Assembly (NCBI RefSeq): GCF_963931675.1
Contig: NZ_OZ007039.1
Span: 2,889,806 to 2,953,805 of the forward strand
Direction of reading: 5' to 3'
DNA length: 64,000 bases
Source: an uncultured Alistipes sp.
Lineage (GTDB): Bacteria > Bacteroidota > Bacteroidia > Bacteroidales > Rikenellaceae
Part shown: positions 25,689 through 34,494 of the stretch, in pieces
Position numbering within the stretch: the stretch's first letter is position 1
Layout: each line of letters starts with the position of its first letter
The notes under the pieces: generated by a model
The model's input: only the letters and a program-made list of their open reading frames with translations
Told to the model about the DNA's origin: nothing
Database searches by the model: none
Position numbers and translations under genes: made by a program

Positions 25689-25720
25689 TTTGTACACGCG
25701 GCAAATTTTGCGTATCTTCG
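25689..25720 (+). promoter_or_regulatory. Promoter of nitroreductase gene
   Basis: TTTG at 25689-25692, a 20-bp spacer and TATCTTCG at 25713-25720 (one mismatch to TAnnTTTG), 41 bp before the start codon. Confidence 0.6.
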
Positions 25721-25761
25721 CAAAAACGGAATCAGCAAACAAACCTTACTTTTTTACTGCC

Positions 25762-26280
25762 ATGGATTTTCTCGCACTGGCCAAACGGCGCTATGCGTGC
25801 CGTCAATACAGCGACCGGAAGGTCGAACCGGAAAAGTTGCAACAGATTCTCGAAGCGGGGCGTGTGGCCCCGACGGGCGCGAACCGCCAGCCGCAGCGGC
25901 TTGTGGTCGTGCAGTCGCGGGAGGGACTGGAGCGTCTGACGCACTGCACGCGGGATTTCGGGGCGCCGCTGGCGATCATCGTCTGCGCCGACACGGACGA
26001 GGTGTGGACGCGGAAGTACGACGGGAAGAAGATCGGGGACATCGACGCCTCGATCGTGACGGACCACATGATGCTCTGCGCGGCGTCGCTGGGGCTCGAC
26101 ACGCTGTGGATCTGCATGTTCAAACCGGAGGCGGTGCGCGAGGAGTTCCACCTTCCGGCCAACGTCGAGCCGGTGAACATCCTGCTGGTAGGCTACGGGG
26201 CCGGGGAGCCTTCGTCGCCCGACCGCCACGATACGCTCCGCAAACCGCTCACGGAGACGGTTTTCGAAGAGTCGTTCTAA
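25762..26280 (+). CDS. Nitroreductase-family flavoprotein
   Basis: 172 residues from the ATG at 25762, which starts the typical MDFLALAKRRYACRQYSDRKV. The FMN-binding Arg-rich start, the APTGANRQPQR loop (about residues 37-47) and the late LLVGYGAGEP define the family. Such enzymes use NAD(P)H and FMN to reduce nitro or quinone compounds; the natural substrate is unknown. It has its own promoter and a strong terminator. Confidence 0.9.
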   Translation: MDFLALAKRRYACRQYSDRKVEPEKLQQILEAGRVAPTGANRQPQRLVVVQSREGLERLTHCTRDFGAPLAIIVCADTDEVWTRKYDGKKIGDIDASIVTDHMMLCAASLGLDTLWICMFKPEAVREEFHLPANVEPVNILLVGYGAGEPSSPDRHDTLRKPLTETVFEESF

Positions 26281-26284
26281 AGCG

Positions 26285-26319
26285 AAGCGGGAGGTCCGGA
26301 CAGGACCTCCCGCTTTACT
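26285..26319. terminator. Intrinsic terminator after nitroreductase
   Basis: A perfect 13-bp stem (26285-26297 with 26303-26315) and 5-base loop. The T-tract is short. Confidence 0.75.
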
Positions 26320-26359
26320 TCAGCCAAAACGGCATAAAGGCGCAGTTATCAAATACTTA

Positions 26360-27370
26360 TCATTTCATTCCAGCCCTTTGGCGGACATATAGCCGGTATT
26401 TCGCATGCCACGATTCGCCGGGCGCTACGGATTGGAAGCCTTCGGCCTCGGGATCGGCGGCATTCGGGGCGTTGGTCACCCAGGACTGCGGTTCGGGACA
26501 GCAGTAGGGCTCCTGCCCGCCGTTGTTCCAGATCGTCCAGTAAGTCGTCTGCCCGTCCACCTCGTAGAAGACCCGCACGCCGGTGCGGAGATTCTCGACC
26601 ACGGCCCCACGATAGGGTTTGCCGTCGACCTCGATTTCGCGCAGCGTGAAGCCCGCTTCGATCGGCTCGCAGCCCGTCACCCGAAGCCCTTCACCACGCA
26701 GTTTCGTGAACTGTTCCGACAACGGCAACTTCCTGCCGGTCGGAAGGTTACGGCTGTTCAGTTCAACCTCTTCTCCAACGGCCGCGCGCATCACGTAATC
26801 TTCCGCTCCGCCCCCGGCAAACGGGATCCGCAGCGGAGTATGAAACCCCACGCCCAACGGCATCCGTTCGCGGCTGCGGTTCGTGAAGATCACCTCCTGT
26901 TCCAGCCCTTCGGCCGTCAGGCGGTAGACGATCTTGCACTTGAACTCATGCGGGAAGTCGCGGAAAATGGCGTCGCTGCCCGCATTGGCGTAGTAGCGGC
27001 ACTCGACCAGCACCTCGTCGTCCGTCTCCACGGCCTTCGAGACCTGGAACGGCTGGCTTTTAAGGATGCCGTGATGGTAGTTGTGCTCCTTCTCGATCGT
27101 GATCGGGTACTGATAGGTCCGTCCTTCGAAGGTGTAGCGGCCGTCGGCGATGCGGTTGGGCGGGAAGAGGATCGGCAGTCCGAAGACCTGCGGACGCCGG
27201 AGGAAGGTCTCGATCTCCGCCTCCGCCGGGGTATGCAGCACCTCGACGCCGCGCCGCGTGTCGGCCAGGCGGATGAGGTTGGCACCCATCCCGGGGACCA
27301 GCAGCGCCGTATAGCCGCCCTTCGAGAACTCCACGGCCTGCAGGCCGTGGTAATCCACGCAGCGGATCAT
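26360..27370 (-). CDS. Aldose 1-epimerase-family protein
   Basis: 336 residues with the galactose-mutarotase-like fold: GLPILFPPNRIADGRYTF near residue 63-80, HHGILKSQPFQ, the VGFHTPLRIPF motif with a conserved His, and WTIWNNGGQEPYCCPEPQSW, which carries the catalytic Glu region. It probably interconverts sugar anomers; the sugar is unknown. It follows trxA by 3 bp and is likely expressed with dnaE and trxA. Confidence 0.85.
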   Translation of the reverse strand: MIRCVDYHGLQAVEFSKGGYTALLVPGMGANLIRLADTRRGVEVLHTPAEAEIETFLRRPQVFGLPILFPPNRIADGRYTFEGRTYQYPITIEKEHNYHHGILKSQPFQVSKAVETDDEVLVECRYYANAGSDAIFRDFPHEFKCKIVYRLTAEGLEQEVIFTNRSRERMPLGVGFHTPLRIPFAGGGAEDYVMRAAVGEEVELNSRNLPTGRKLPLSEQFTKLRGEGLRVTGCEPIEAGFTLREIEVDGKPYRGAVVENLRTGVRVFYEVDGQTTYWTIWNNGGQEPYCCPEPQSWVTNAPNAADPEAEGFQSVAPGESWHAKYRLYVRQRAGMK

Positions 27371-27373
27371 CGT

Positions 27374-27688
27374 TTAAAGCAGTTTTTCGATCTTGGCCTT
27401 GAGGGCATCCTTCGAGCAGGCGCCGACCTGCTTGTCGACCTGCTGTCCGCCCTTGAGGAAGATGATCGTCGGGATGTTCCGTACGCCGTACTTCATCGTG
27501 ATGTCATCGTTCTCCTCGACGTCGCATTTGCCGATAACGACCTTGCCCTCGTACTCGGCGGCCAGTTCGTCGACGATGGGGGCGATCATGCGGCAGGGTC
27601 CGCACCACTCGGCCCAGAAGTCGATCACGACGGGCTGATCGCCTGCGATCAGCGACTCGAAATTCTCTTTGTTGATTGCCAGTGCCAT
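27374..27688 (-). CDS. trxA: Thioredoxin
   Basis: 104 residues, a single thioredoxin domain with the active site W28-C29-G30-P31-C32 and the cis-Pro segment VRNIPTIIF. It is a cytosolic dithiol reductant. It lies 24 bp after dnaE and 3 bp before the epimerase. Confidence 0.96.
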   Translation of the reverse strand: MALAINKENFESLIAGDQPVVIDFWAEWCGPCRMIAPIVDELAAEYEGKVVIGKCDVEENDDITMKYGVRNIPTIIFLKGGQQVDKQVGACSKDALKAKIEKLL

Positions 27689-27712
27689 TTTCTTGGTGTT
27701 TTTAAGTTGTTG

Positions 27713-30700
27713 TTATGCAATAGAATAGTGTATTTCGTTTTCATCCAGATAGTCGGTCAGTTCGGCCGTGAGGCTCACCTTGTGGCTCTTGGAGAAGAGT
27801 CCCAGGGAGACCTTCGCCTCGCGGTCCACGACATTCACGCGCAGCAGCGTGTTTCCCTTTGCCCGGCGGACCCGTTCGGCAAAGTCGCGGATCAGGGTTT
27901 CGGTCACCTCCTCGATCGGCAGCTGGACGGAGATCTCCCTGATCATCGTATCGCGCAGCTCCTGCAGCTGGACCATCGAGAGGATCTTGAATTCGAGTTC
28001 CTGGTCGTTGTAGGGCCGGGGCTGGACCTTTCCGCGGATAAAGAGGAAGTAGTCGGCGAAGAGGTACTTGCGGAAATTCTCATAATCCTTGCCAAAGAGG
28101 GCGAATTCGTGCGAACCGTTGTAGTCTTCGAGTTTGAATTTGCCCCACGGCTTTCCGGTCTTGGTCATGAGGTTCTGCACGCCGACAACCATTCCCGCCA
28201 CGGCAATCTCCTGACCCTTGAGCGGTTCGAGGTTTTCGAGTTCCGAGAGTTGGGTTTTGCACATGTGGTCGATGATGATCTTGTAGTCGTCCAGGGGGTG
28301 GGCCGAGAGGTAGAGCCCGACCATTTCGCGTTCGCGGGTAAGTTTTTCGAGCTGGCTCCAGTCGGCGCAGGCCGGGATTACCGGACGCTGAATATCGACA
28401 TGCCCCTCCCCGCCGAAGAGGCTCTGCTGGGCATTGTTCTGCTCGTTCTGGTAACGCTGTCCGTAGCGCATCAGCTGCTCGATGAAGGTGACGCCGCTCG
28501 AATCGCGGGAGTCGGTCCCGAAGAACTTGCAGCGGGCGAAATCGGAGATCGAATCGAAGGCCCCGGCGTATGCGAGGTTTTCGAGACACTTGCGGTTGAC
28601 GAGCGAGTAGTTCACGCGCTCGATGAAGTCATAAATATCATTGAACGGTCCGTGGGCCTTTCGTTCGGCGATGATGCTCTCCACGGCGGCGGCCCCGACG
28701 CCCTTCACGGCGGCGAGCCCGAAGCGCACATCCCCGGCGATATTGGACGAGAAGGTCTGCATCGACTCGTTGATATCGGGCCCCAGAACACTGATTCCCA
28801 TGCGCTTGCACTCGTTCATATAGAGTGTCAGCTGTTCGATGTTCGTCAGGTTTCGGCTCAGCACCGCGGCCATGTACTCCGAGGGGTAGTTGGCCTTGAG
28901 GTAGGCGGTCTGGAAGGCCACCCAGGAGTAGCACGTGGCGTGCGACTTGTTGAAGGCGTAGGAGGCGAACTTCTCCCAGTCGGCCCAGATTTTTTCGAGG
29001 ACCTTTTCGTCGTGACCGTTCTTTTTGCCGCCCTCGATGAATTTGGGCTTCAGGTGGTCCAGCTTGTCCTTGAGTTTCTTGCCCATGGCCTTCCGCAGGG
29101 TGTCCGATTCACCGCGGGTGAAGTTGGCCAGCAGACGCGACAGCAACATGACCTGCTCCTGGTAGACCGTGATGCCGTAGGTGTCCTTGAGGTACTTCTC
29201 CATGATCGGGATGTCGTACACGATGGGGCTGCGGCCGTGCTTGCGGGCGATGAAGTCCGGGATGTAGTCCATCGGGCCCGGGCGGTAGAGGGCGTTCATG
29301 GCAATGAGGTCCTCGAAGGTCGAGGGCTGGAGCTCGCGGAGGTACTTCTGCATGCCCGCGGACTCGAACTGGAACGTTCCGACGGTGCGGCCCTCGCTGT
29401 AGAGCCTGTAGGTCGCGGGGTCGTTGATGATCGAGAAGTCGTCAATATCGATCTTCACGCCCTTGGTCTGGCGGATGTTCTCCACGGCATCCTTGATGAT
29501 CGAGAGGGTCTTCAACCCGAGGAAGTCCATCTTGATCAGCCCGGTGTCCTCGATTACCGAGCCTTCGTACTGCGTGACGAGCATCTTCTCGCCGGTCTCC
29601 TTGTCGTCGGCCGTCGAGACGGGGACCCAGTCGGTGATGTCGTCGCGGCAGATGATCGTACCGCAGGCGTGCACGCCCGTATTGCGGACGTTTCCCTCGA
29701 GCATCTTGGCGTAGCAGATCGTGTCGCGCAGCACGGGGTTGTCCGACTGCTCGGCGGCCTTCAGTTCGGGGACCAGCTCGATGGCCTGCCCGAGGCTCTT
29801 CACGGGTTTGCCCTCGGGGGTCTTGTCGGGAACCAGCTTGCAGAGACGGTCCGACTCCGAGAGGACGAGTTTCTGCACGCGGGCCACATCCTTGATGGAG
29901 AGTTTGGTGGCCATCGTGCCGTAGGTGATGATGTGTGCGACCTTCTCCTTGCCGTACTTCTGGGTCACCCAGTTCAACACGCGGCCGCGGCCGTCGTCGT
30001 CGAAATCGACGTCTATATCGGGGAGCGAGATACGGTCGGGATTGAGGAAACGCTCGAACAGCAGGTCGTAGGCGATGGGGTCGATCTGCGTGATGCCGAG
30101 GCAGTAGGCCACGGCGGACCCGGCCGCCGAACCACGCCCCGGGCCGACCGAGACGTCCAGCTCCTCGCGGGCCGCGCGGATAAAGTCCTGCACGATGAGG
30201 AAGTAGCCGGGGAAACCCATGGTCTTCATGACGTGGAGCTCGAAGCGCAGGCGCTCCTCCTGCTCTTCGGTCAGATGCTCGCCGTAGCGGCGGTGTGCGC
30301 CCTCCATGGTGAGCTTGGCGAGGTAGTCGGCCTCGAACTTGATGCGGTAGAGCTTGTCGTAACCGCCCAGTTTCTCGATTTTCTTGCGCCCCTCCTCCTC
30401 GGACATGACGACATTGCCGTTCTCGTCGCGCGTGAATTCGTTGTAGAGGTCCTCCTCGGTAAAGCGCTGCCGATACTCCTCCTCGGTTCCGAACTCCTTC
30501 GGGATCTGGAAGTTGGGCATGATCGGCGCATGGTCGATCGAGTAGTTTTCGATCTGGTTGCAGATATCGACGGTCGTGGCCATCGCCTCGGGGTCCGTCT
30601 CGCCGAAGATCGACTCCATCTCGGCGGTAGTCTTGAGCCACTCCTGCTTGGAGTAGAGCATCCGTTTCGGGTCGTCGAGGTCCTTGCCTGTCGAGAGACA

Positions 30701-31531
30701 GATCAGGCGGTCGTGGGCCTCGGCATTGTCCTCGTCGACGAAGTGCACGTCATTCGTGCAGACCATCCGCACGTTGTATTTCGCGGCCAGTTCCCGAAGG
30801 TGCTTGTTGACATGCAGCTGCATGGGGTAGGCCTCGTGGTTGGCCCGTTCGACGGTAGCCTTGTGCAGCTGGAGTTCGAGGTAGTAGTCGTCGCCGAAGA
30901 GGTCCTTGTACCAGCGGATCGCCTCCTCGGCCTTTTCGAGGTCGTTGGCGGTGATGGCGCGGGGCACCTCCCCGGCCAGGCAGGCCGAGCAGCAGATCAG
31001 CCCCTCGTGGTACTTCTCAATCTCGGTGCGGTCCGTACGCGGACGCATGTAGAAGCCCTCGGTCCAGGCCTTCGAGACGATCTTGATCAGGTTGTGGTAG
31101 CCCTGGAGGTTCTTGGCCAGCAGGATCAGGTGGTAACCGCTCTGGTCGGGCTTCCCCTCCTTGTCGTAGAGCGTGCGGCGGGCGACGTAGACCTCGCAGC
31201 CGATGATGGCCTTGAAGGCGGCCTTGCGGAGCAGCACCTCCAGCTCCTTCTCGCAGCGGGCGATCTCGGCGGCGGGGTCATCCACGGCCTCCGAGCCGTC
31301 GCGCAGGGCGGCCAGCCGGGCTTCGCAGGCGGCAGCCTTCTCCTTGAATTTGCCCTTGACCTTCTTGACGTAGTTGTAAAACTCCTTGATCCCGAACATA
31401 TTGCCGTGATCGGTCACGGCGATGCCGGGTTGGCCGTCGGCGATGGCCTTATCCACGAGGTTGGGGATGCTGGCCTGCCCGTCGAGGATCGAGTATTGCG
31501 TATGTACGTGAAGATGTACGAATTGGGACAT
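27713..31531 (-). CDS. dnaE: DNA polymerase III alpha subunit
   Basis: 1272 residues, the DnaE1 replicative polymerase. The N-terminal PHP domain (HLHVHTQYSILDG, then VTDHGNMFG) is followed by the polymerase palm, with SVGPGRGSAAGS and the catalytic PDIDVDFDDDGR (about residues 503-514). The C-terminal part carries an OB fold (IAVAGMVVGVQNLMTKTGKPW). A TATCTTTA box is at 31562-31569. dnaN and the DnaQ-like gene are in the same window but not adjacent. Confidence 0.97.
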   Translation of the reverse strand: MSQFVHLHVHTQYSILDGQASIPNLVDKAIADGQPGIAVTDHGNMFGIKEFYNYVKKVKGKFKEKAAACEARLAALRDGSEAVDDPAAEIARCEKELEVLLRKAAFKAIIGCEVYVARRTLYDKEGKPDQSGYHLILLAKNLQGYHNLIKIVSKAWTEGFYMRPRTDRTEIEKYHEGLICCSACLAGEVPRAITANDLEKAEEAIRWYKDLFGDDYYLELQLHKATVERANHEAYPMQLHVNKHLRELAAKYNVRMVCTNDVHFVDEDNAEAHDRLICLSTGKDLDDPKRMLYSKQEWLKTTAEMESIFGETDPEAMATTVDICNQIENYSIDHAPIMPNFQIPKEFGTEEEYRQRFTEEDLYNEFTRDENGNVVMSEEEGRKKIEKLGGYDKLYRIKFEADYLAKLTMEGAHRRYGEHLTEEQEERLRFELHVMKTMGFPGYFLIVQDFIRAAREELDVSVGPGRGSAAGSAVAYCLGITQIDPIAYDLLFERFLNPDRISLPDIDVDFDDDGRGRVLNWVTQKYGKEKVAHIITYGTMATKLSIKDVARVQKLVLSESDRLCKLVPDKTPEGKPVKSLGQAIELVPELKAAEQSDNPVLRDTICYAKMLEGNVRNTGVHACGTIICRDDITDWVPVSTADDKETGEKMLVTQYEGSVIEDTGLIKMDFLGLKTLSIIKDAVENIRQTKGVKIDIDDFSIINDPATYRLYSEGRTVGTFQFESAGMQKYLRELQPSTFEDLIAMNALYRPGPMDYIPDFIARKHGRSPIVYDIPIMEKYLKDTYGITVYQEQVMLLSRLLANFTRGESDTLRKAMGKKLKDKLDHLKPKFIEGGKKNGHDEKVLEKIWADWEKFASYAFNKSHATCYSWVAFQTAYLKANYPSEYMAAVLSRNLTNIEQLTLYMNECKRMGISVLGPDINESMQTFSSNIAGDVRFGLAAVKGVGAAAVESIIAERKAHGPFNDIYDFIERVNYSLVNRKCLENLAYAGAFDSISDFARCKFFGTDSRDSSGVTFIEQLMRYGQRYQNEQNNAQQSLFGGEGHVDIQRPVIPACADWSQLEKLTREREMVGLYLSAHPLDDYKIIIDHMCKTQLSELENLEPLKGQEIAVAGMVVGVQNLMTKTGKPWGKFKLEDYNGSHEFALFGKDYENFRKYLFADYFLFIRGKVQPRPYNDQELEFKILSMVQLQELRDTMIREISVQLPIEEVTETLIRDFAERVRRAKGNTLLRVNVVDREAKVSLGLFSKSHKVSLTAELTDYLDENEIHYSIA

Positions 31532-31561
31532 TTTCCAGGGATTTTCCGTTTTTTGGCGAGG

Positions 31562-31569
31562 TAAAGATA
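31562..31569 (-). promoter_or_regulatory. -7-like element before dnaE
   Basis: Minus-strand TATCTTTA (one mismatch to TAnnTTTG), 31 bp upstream of the dnaE start. Confidence 0.45.
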
Positions 31570-31601
31570 GCGATATTTACAGAGATTTCCCGGCCGGGTA
31601 C

Positions 31602-31632
31602 TTGTATTTTATCAACAAAATGCTTAACTTTA
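31602..31632 (+). promoter_or_regulatory. Promoter of DUF2007 gene
   Basis: TTG at 31602-31604, a 20-bp spacer and TAACTTTA at 31625-31632 (one mismatch), 27 bp before the ATG. Confidence 0.5.
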
Positions 31633-31658
31633 TATACCGAACCAAAACCAAACAGATC

Positions 31659-31868
31659 ATGCAAGACGACTCGATGGTTGTATTGGCGGAGTACAACACC
31701 ATAACGGAGGCCGAGATCGCGAAATCGATGCTCGACAGTGCCGGGATCTGGTCGACGATCCGCAACGAATACATGTCGGCCATATACCCGATCGGAACGA
31801 TGCCCGCCCAGGTTGTAGTCCGGACGGAGGACCTGGAGAAGGCCCGCACGCTGCTGCAACACAGATAA
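31659..31868 (+). CDS. DUF2007-type small signal-transducing-like protein
   Basis: 69 residues from the ATG at 31659, after the promoter box; an in-frame upstream start at 31602 would lie inside the promoter. The pattern VVLAEYNTITEAEIAKSMLDSAGI...VVVRTEDLEKARTLL is the DUF2007 ferredoxin-like fold with related spacing. Its role is not established. It is divergent from dnaE and followed by a strong hairpin. Confidence 0.85.
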   Translation: MQDDSMVVLAEYNTITEAEIAKSMLDSAGIWSTIRNEYMSAIYPIGTMPAQVVVRTEDLEKARTLLQHR

Positions 31869-31938
31869 ACGCACGGCAGGGCGTAGATGCGGAGACCCTC
31901 GCTGTGTGCAGCACAGGGCGGGAATCGGCATACATGCA

Positions 31939-31976
31939 AAAGGCTTCGCCTGTACGGGGCGAAGCCTTTGTTTTTT
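31939..31976. terminator. Bidirectional terminator between DUF2007 gene and aroE
   Basis: A perfect 12-bp stem (31939-31950 with 31958-31969) followed by GTTTTTT. Confidence 0.88.
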
Positions 31977-31997
31977 CAACCTGTTGCTACGTATCAA

Positions 31998-32747
31998 CTA
32001 AAGCAATTCTTCACCGTTCCAGATACGCCACGAGGCTTCGGCCTGTTCGACGAACATCGTCCGCCCGTTCAGCACGTGCGCCCCGCGCTGACGGCCGTAA
32101 TCGAGGAACAGCGTCACCTCCGGGTTGTAGACCAGATCGAGCAGGTAGTGGTCCGGCGTGAGGTAGGCGTAGGGGATGCGCGGCGCCTCCGTGACATGGG
32201 GGTAGGTTCCCACAGGCGAAGCGTTGATAATCAGATGGCTGCGCTCCACCACCTCACACGGCAGATTATCATAGGTATAGTTTCCCTTCGCCGGGTCGCG
32301 CGAAACCAGCGCAAAGGGAATCCCGCGCTCGGCCAGCGCATACTGCACGGCCTGCGAAGCCCCGCCGGTCCCGAGGATGAGCGTCTCGCCCGGCTCGGCG
32401 AAGCCCAGCAGCTCGCTCAACGCCTCGCGCAGCCCGATGATGTCGGTATTGAAACCCTCCAGCCTTCCGTCCGGCGTGCGGCGGATGCAGTTCACCGCCC
32501 CGATGGCCTGCGCCTCGGGCGACACCGCATCCAGATAGGGGATCACCTCCCGCTTGTAGGGGATCGTGACGTTCAGCCCGCAAAGGTCCGGATACTGCTC
32601 CAGCAATCCGGTCAGCGCCCCGATCTCCGGAAGTTCATAAAGTGCATAAGCACAATCGCTTATCCCCTCTTTCGAAAACTTCTCCGTGAAGTAGGACGCC
32701 GAGGCCGAATGGCCCAGCGGACGGCCGATCAATCCGAACCTTCTCAT
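31998..32747 (-). CDS. aroE: Shikimate dehydrogenase
   Basis: 249 residues. The N-terminal FGLIGRPLGHSAS, the substrate loop GLNVTIPYK with the catalytic Lys (about residue 64), the NADP Rossmann motif LGTGGASQAV and the MFVEQAEASWRIW tail are all present. It reduces 3-dehydroshikimate with NADPH in aromatic amino acid synthesis. It starts 3 bp after the DUF368 gene. Confidence 0.95.
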   Translation of the reverse strand: MRRFGLIGRPLGHSASASYFTEKFSKEGISDCAYALYELPEIGALTGLLEQYPDLCGLNVTIPYKREVIPYLDAVSPEAQAIGAVNCIRRTPDGRLEGFNTDIIGLREALSELLGFAEPGETLILGTGGASQAVQYALAERGIPFALVSRDPAKGNYTYDNLPCEVVERSHLIINASPVGTYPHVTEAPRIPYAYLTPDHYLLDLVYNPEVTLFLDYGRQRGAHVLNGRTMFVEQAEASWRIWNGEELL

Positions 32748-32750
32748 CGT

Positions 32751-33695
32751 TCAATTCTTCTTTTTCCGGGATGCGATAAAATGGGCCAGGGTTTCGATGC
32801 CGTAGATGGTCAGGAATCCCACCACGCAGAGGATTACGGCTTCGGCCAGCAGGGCCGGTTTGTCGTAGAGCGTCTCGAAGGTTCCCGGCAGGATGTTGCT
32901 CTCGACCAGCGGCTGGACCTTTCCGTGGCTGTCGACGTAGGTTTCGACGACCTCCTTCCAGGGCCAGACCTTGTTGAGCGAACCGACCATGAAACCCATC
33001 AGCAGGGCCACCGTAAGGTCGTGCCAGTGCTTGAGCAGCCACGACAGGAGGTGCGAGAAGGAGATGATGCCGATCGCCACCCCCACGACAAAGATCGCCA
33101 TGACGGGGATGTTCAGATCCACGACGGCCTGCATGATGTACTGATACTTGCCCAGGAGCAGCAGGATGAAGGCTCCGGAGATGCCCGGGAGGATCATGGC
33201 GCAGATGGCGATGGCGCCCGACAGCATGACGAACCACCAGTCGTTGGGGGTTTCGGCCGGGGTTGCGATGGTGATCCACCAGGCGACTGCGGCTCCGACC
33301 GCAAAGGAGAGCAGGGTTTTCCAGTTCCAGTGTCCGACCTGCCGGGCGACGAGGACCGCCGAAGCGATGATCAGCCCGAAGAAGAACGACCAGATGGCGA
33401 TCGGATGGTTCGTGAGCAGATAGGTCATCAGCCGGGCCAGCGAGAAGATGGCGATGGCGATTCCGGCCAGGACGGACAGCAGGAAATTGCCGTTGATGTG
33501 GCGCCAGAAGTCGGCGAAACGCCCCTTCAGCAACAGTTTGAGGGCCGTGGTGTCGACCTTCCGGATCGAGTCGAGGAGTTCTTCGTAGATACCCGAGATG
33601 AAGGCGATCGTACCGCCCGAGACGCCGGGGACCACGTCAGCCATTCCCATGGCGCAGCCTTTCAGGGCAAGGAGGATGTAGCGGGAAAAGTCCAT
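32751..33695 (-). CDS. DUF368 membrane protein (PopT-type polyprenyl-phosphate transporter)
   Basis: 314 residues with about eight to ten hydrophobic segments. The family signature GCAMGMADVVPGVSGGTIAFI is at about residues 13-33 and a related inverted motif ILPGISGAFILLLLGKY occurs in the second half, giving the two-repeat layout of DUF368. Members (PopT) have been reported to recycle undecaprenyl phosphate across the inner membrane for cell-envelope synthesis, a role shared with DedA/UptA proteins. Cotranscribed with aroE. Confidence 0.88.
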   Translation of the reverse strand: MDFSRYILLALKGCAMGMADVVPGVSGGTIAFISGIYEELLDSIRKVDTTALKLLLKGRFADFWRHINGNFLLSVLAGIAIAIFSLARLMTYLLTNHPIAIWSFFFGLIIASAVLVARQVGHWNWKTLLSFAVGAAVAWWITIATPAETPNDWWFVMLSGAIAICAMILPGISGAFILLLLGKYQYIMQAVVDLNIPVMAIFVVGVAIGIISFSHLLSWLLKHWHDLTVALLMGFMVGSLNKVWPWKEVVETYVDSHGKVQPLVESNILPGTFETLYDKPALLAEAVILCVVGFLTIYGIETLAHFIASRKKKN

Positions 33696-33807
33696 AATTT
33701 CTGAATATGCGGTTTAGGGGCCGTTCGGAGGGAGCAGCGGACGGTGATCGAGTCGGGATTTCCGGGGTTTATCCATCCGGGGTCCTCCAGGCCGGTTTTT
33801 CGGGAGG

Positions 33808-33815
33808 CAAAGATA
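33808..33815 (-). promoter_or_regulatory. -7 element of DUF368-aroE operon
   Basis: Minus-strand TATCTTTG, a perfect consensus, 112 bp upstream of the DUF368 start. Confidence 0.55.
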
Positions 33816-34040
33816 CGAAAAAATCGTATAATTACACGTTTCGAAGCGGAGAATTGCGATAGAAAAACGCGGAGGGCGGAGCGTCCGGTTTCTGCGGTTC
33901 GGTTCGGGGGCTGTCCGGCCGGGCGGGAATCCGGGATTCCGGAGACGGCGGAGAGCGGAGATCCGGTCGCCGGGCGGCAAGAAAGGCAAGGATACTCCGG
34001 CCGCCCGGGCTGCAAAAAACAGGGGTGCCTCGCGCCGGGC

Positions 34041-34079
34041 AACAAAAACAGGGGCCGTCCGGAATCATCGGACAGCCCC
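34041..34079 (-). terminator. Intrinsic terminator of PUR-domain gene
   Basis: Stem GGGG..GTCCG (34051-34061) with CGGAC..CCCC (34069-34079), two internal mismatches, followed on the minus strand by TGTTTTTGTT. Confidence 0.7.
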
Positions 34080-34100
34080 AGTTCCATGAGTTCACGAAAC

Positions 34101-34397
34101 TCATTTCGCCGATTCGGGAATACCCTTGCTGCGGCGAATGAAATCTACGACTTCACCGAGTCCTTCCGAGAACTTCGTAAAATCCTCCTTATACAGAAAG
34201 ATTTTGTGTCGGTCGTAAGAAGACGAGCCATCGGGAGCCGTAATCTTCCGGCTCTCGGTGATGGTCAGGAACCAGTCGTCGCCGCGTGTAGCCCTGACAT
34301 CGAAGAAATAAGTACGACGTCCCGCTTTTACGGCTTTAGAGAGGATCTGATCTCCATAATCCTCATTGTCGCGTCGTGGTTGGGTTGGGGTTGACAT
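34101..34397 (-). CDS. DUF3276 PUR-domain nucleic-acid-binding protein
   Basis: 98 residues. The core SKAVKAGRRTYFFDVRATRGDDWFLTITESRK followed by DRHKIFLYKEDFTKFSEGLGEVVDFI is the single PUR repeat of the Bacteroidetes/Borrelia DUF3276 family. Members bind single-stranded DNA or RNA as dimers. Regulatory targets are unknown. A small inverted repeat ATTCGT-ATAG-ACGAAT lies about 45-60 bp upstream and could be an operator. Confidence 0.9.
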   Translation of the reverse strand: MSTPTQPRRDNEDYGDQILSKAVKAGRRTYFFDVRATRGDDWFLTITESRKITAPDGSSSYDRHKIFLYKEDFTKFSEGLGEVVDFIRRSKGIPESAK

Positions 34398-34494
34398 GGG
34401 GCTTATTTTTTAGGGTTAACTCCGAGGGCTTCAACCTGTCGGATTCGTATAGACGAATATACGAAAAAAAATTACAAAATGCAAAAAATACCGG

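Larger units (their letters stand above)
33696..34100. other. 405-bp intergenic gap
   Basis: It contains a TATCTTTG promoter box at 33808-33815 reading toward the DUF368 gene (leader of about 105 bases), then GC-rich, low-complexity sequence without a convincing gene. Near its right end the words CCGGGC..CAAAAACAGGGG occur twice. The PUR-gene terminator closes the gap. Confidence 0.6.

Noticed and set aside
26405..31564. A 1719-codon open frame on the plus strand
   Set aside because: It runs antisense across the aldose-epimerase, trxA and dnaE genes and has the low-complexity Val/Gly/Asp/Leu makeup expected from the complementary frame of GC-rich genes. No signal, motif or start context supports it.
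34398..34494. Small gene upstream of the PUR-domain gene
   Set aside because: Only short frames without a start context; the AT-rich patch is best read as the PUR-gene promoter region.
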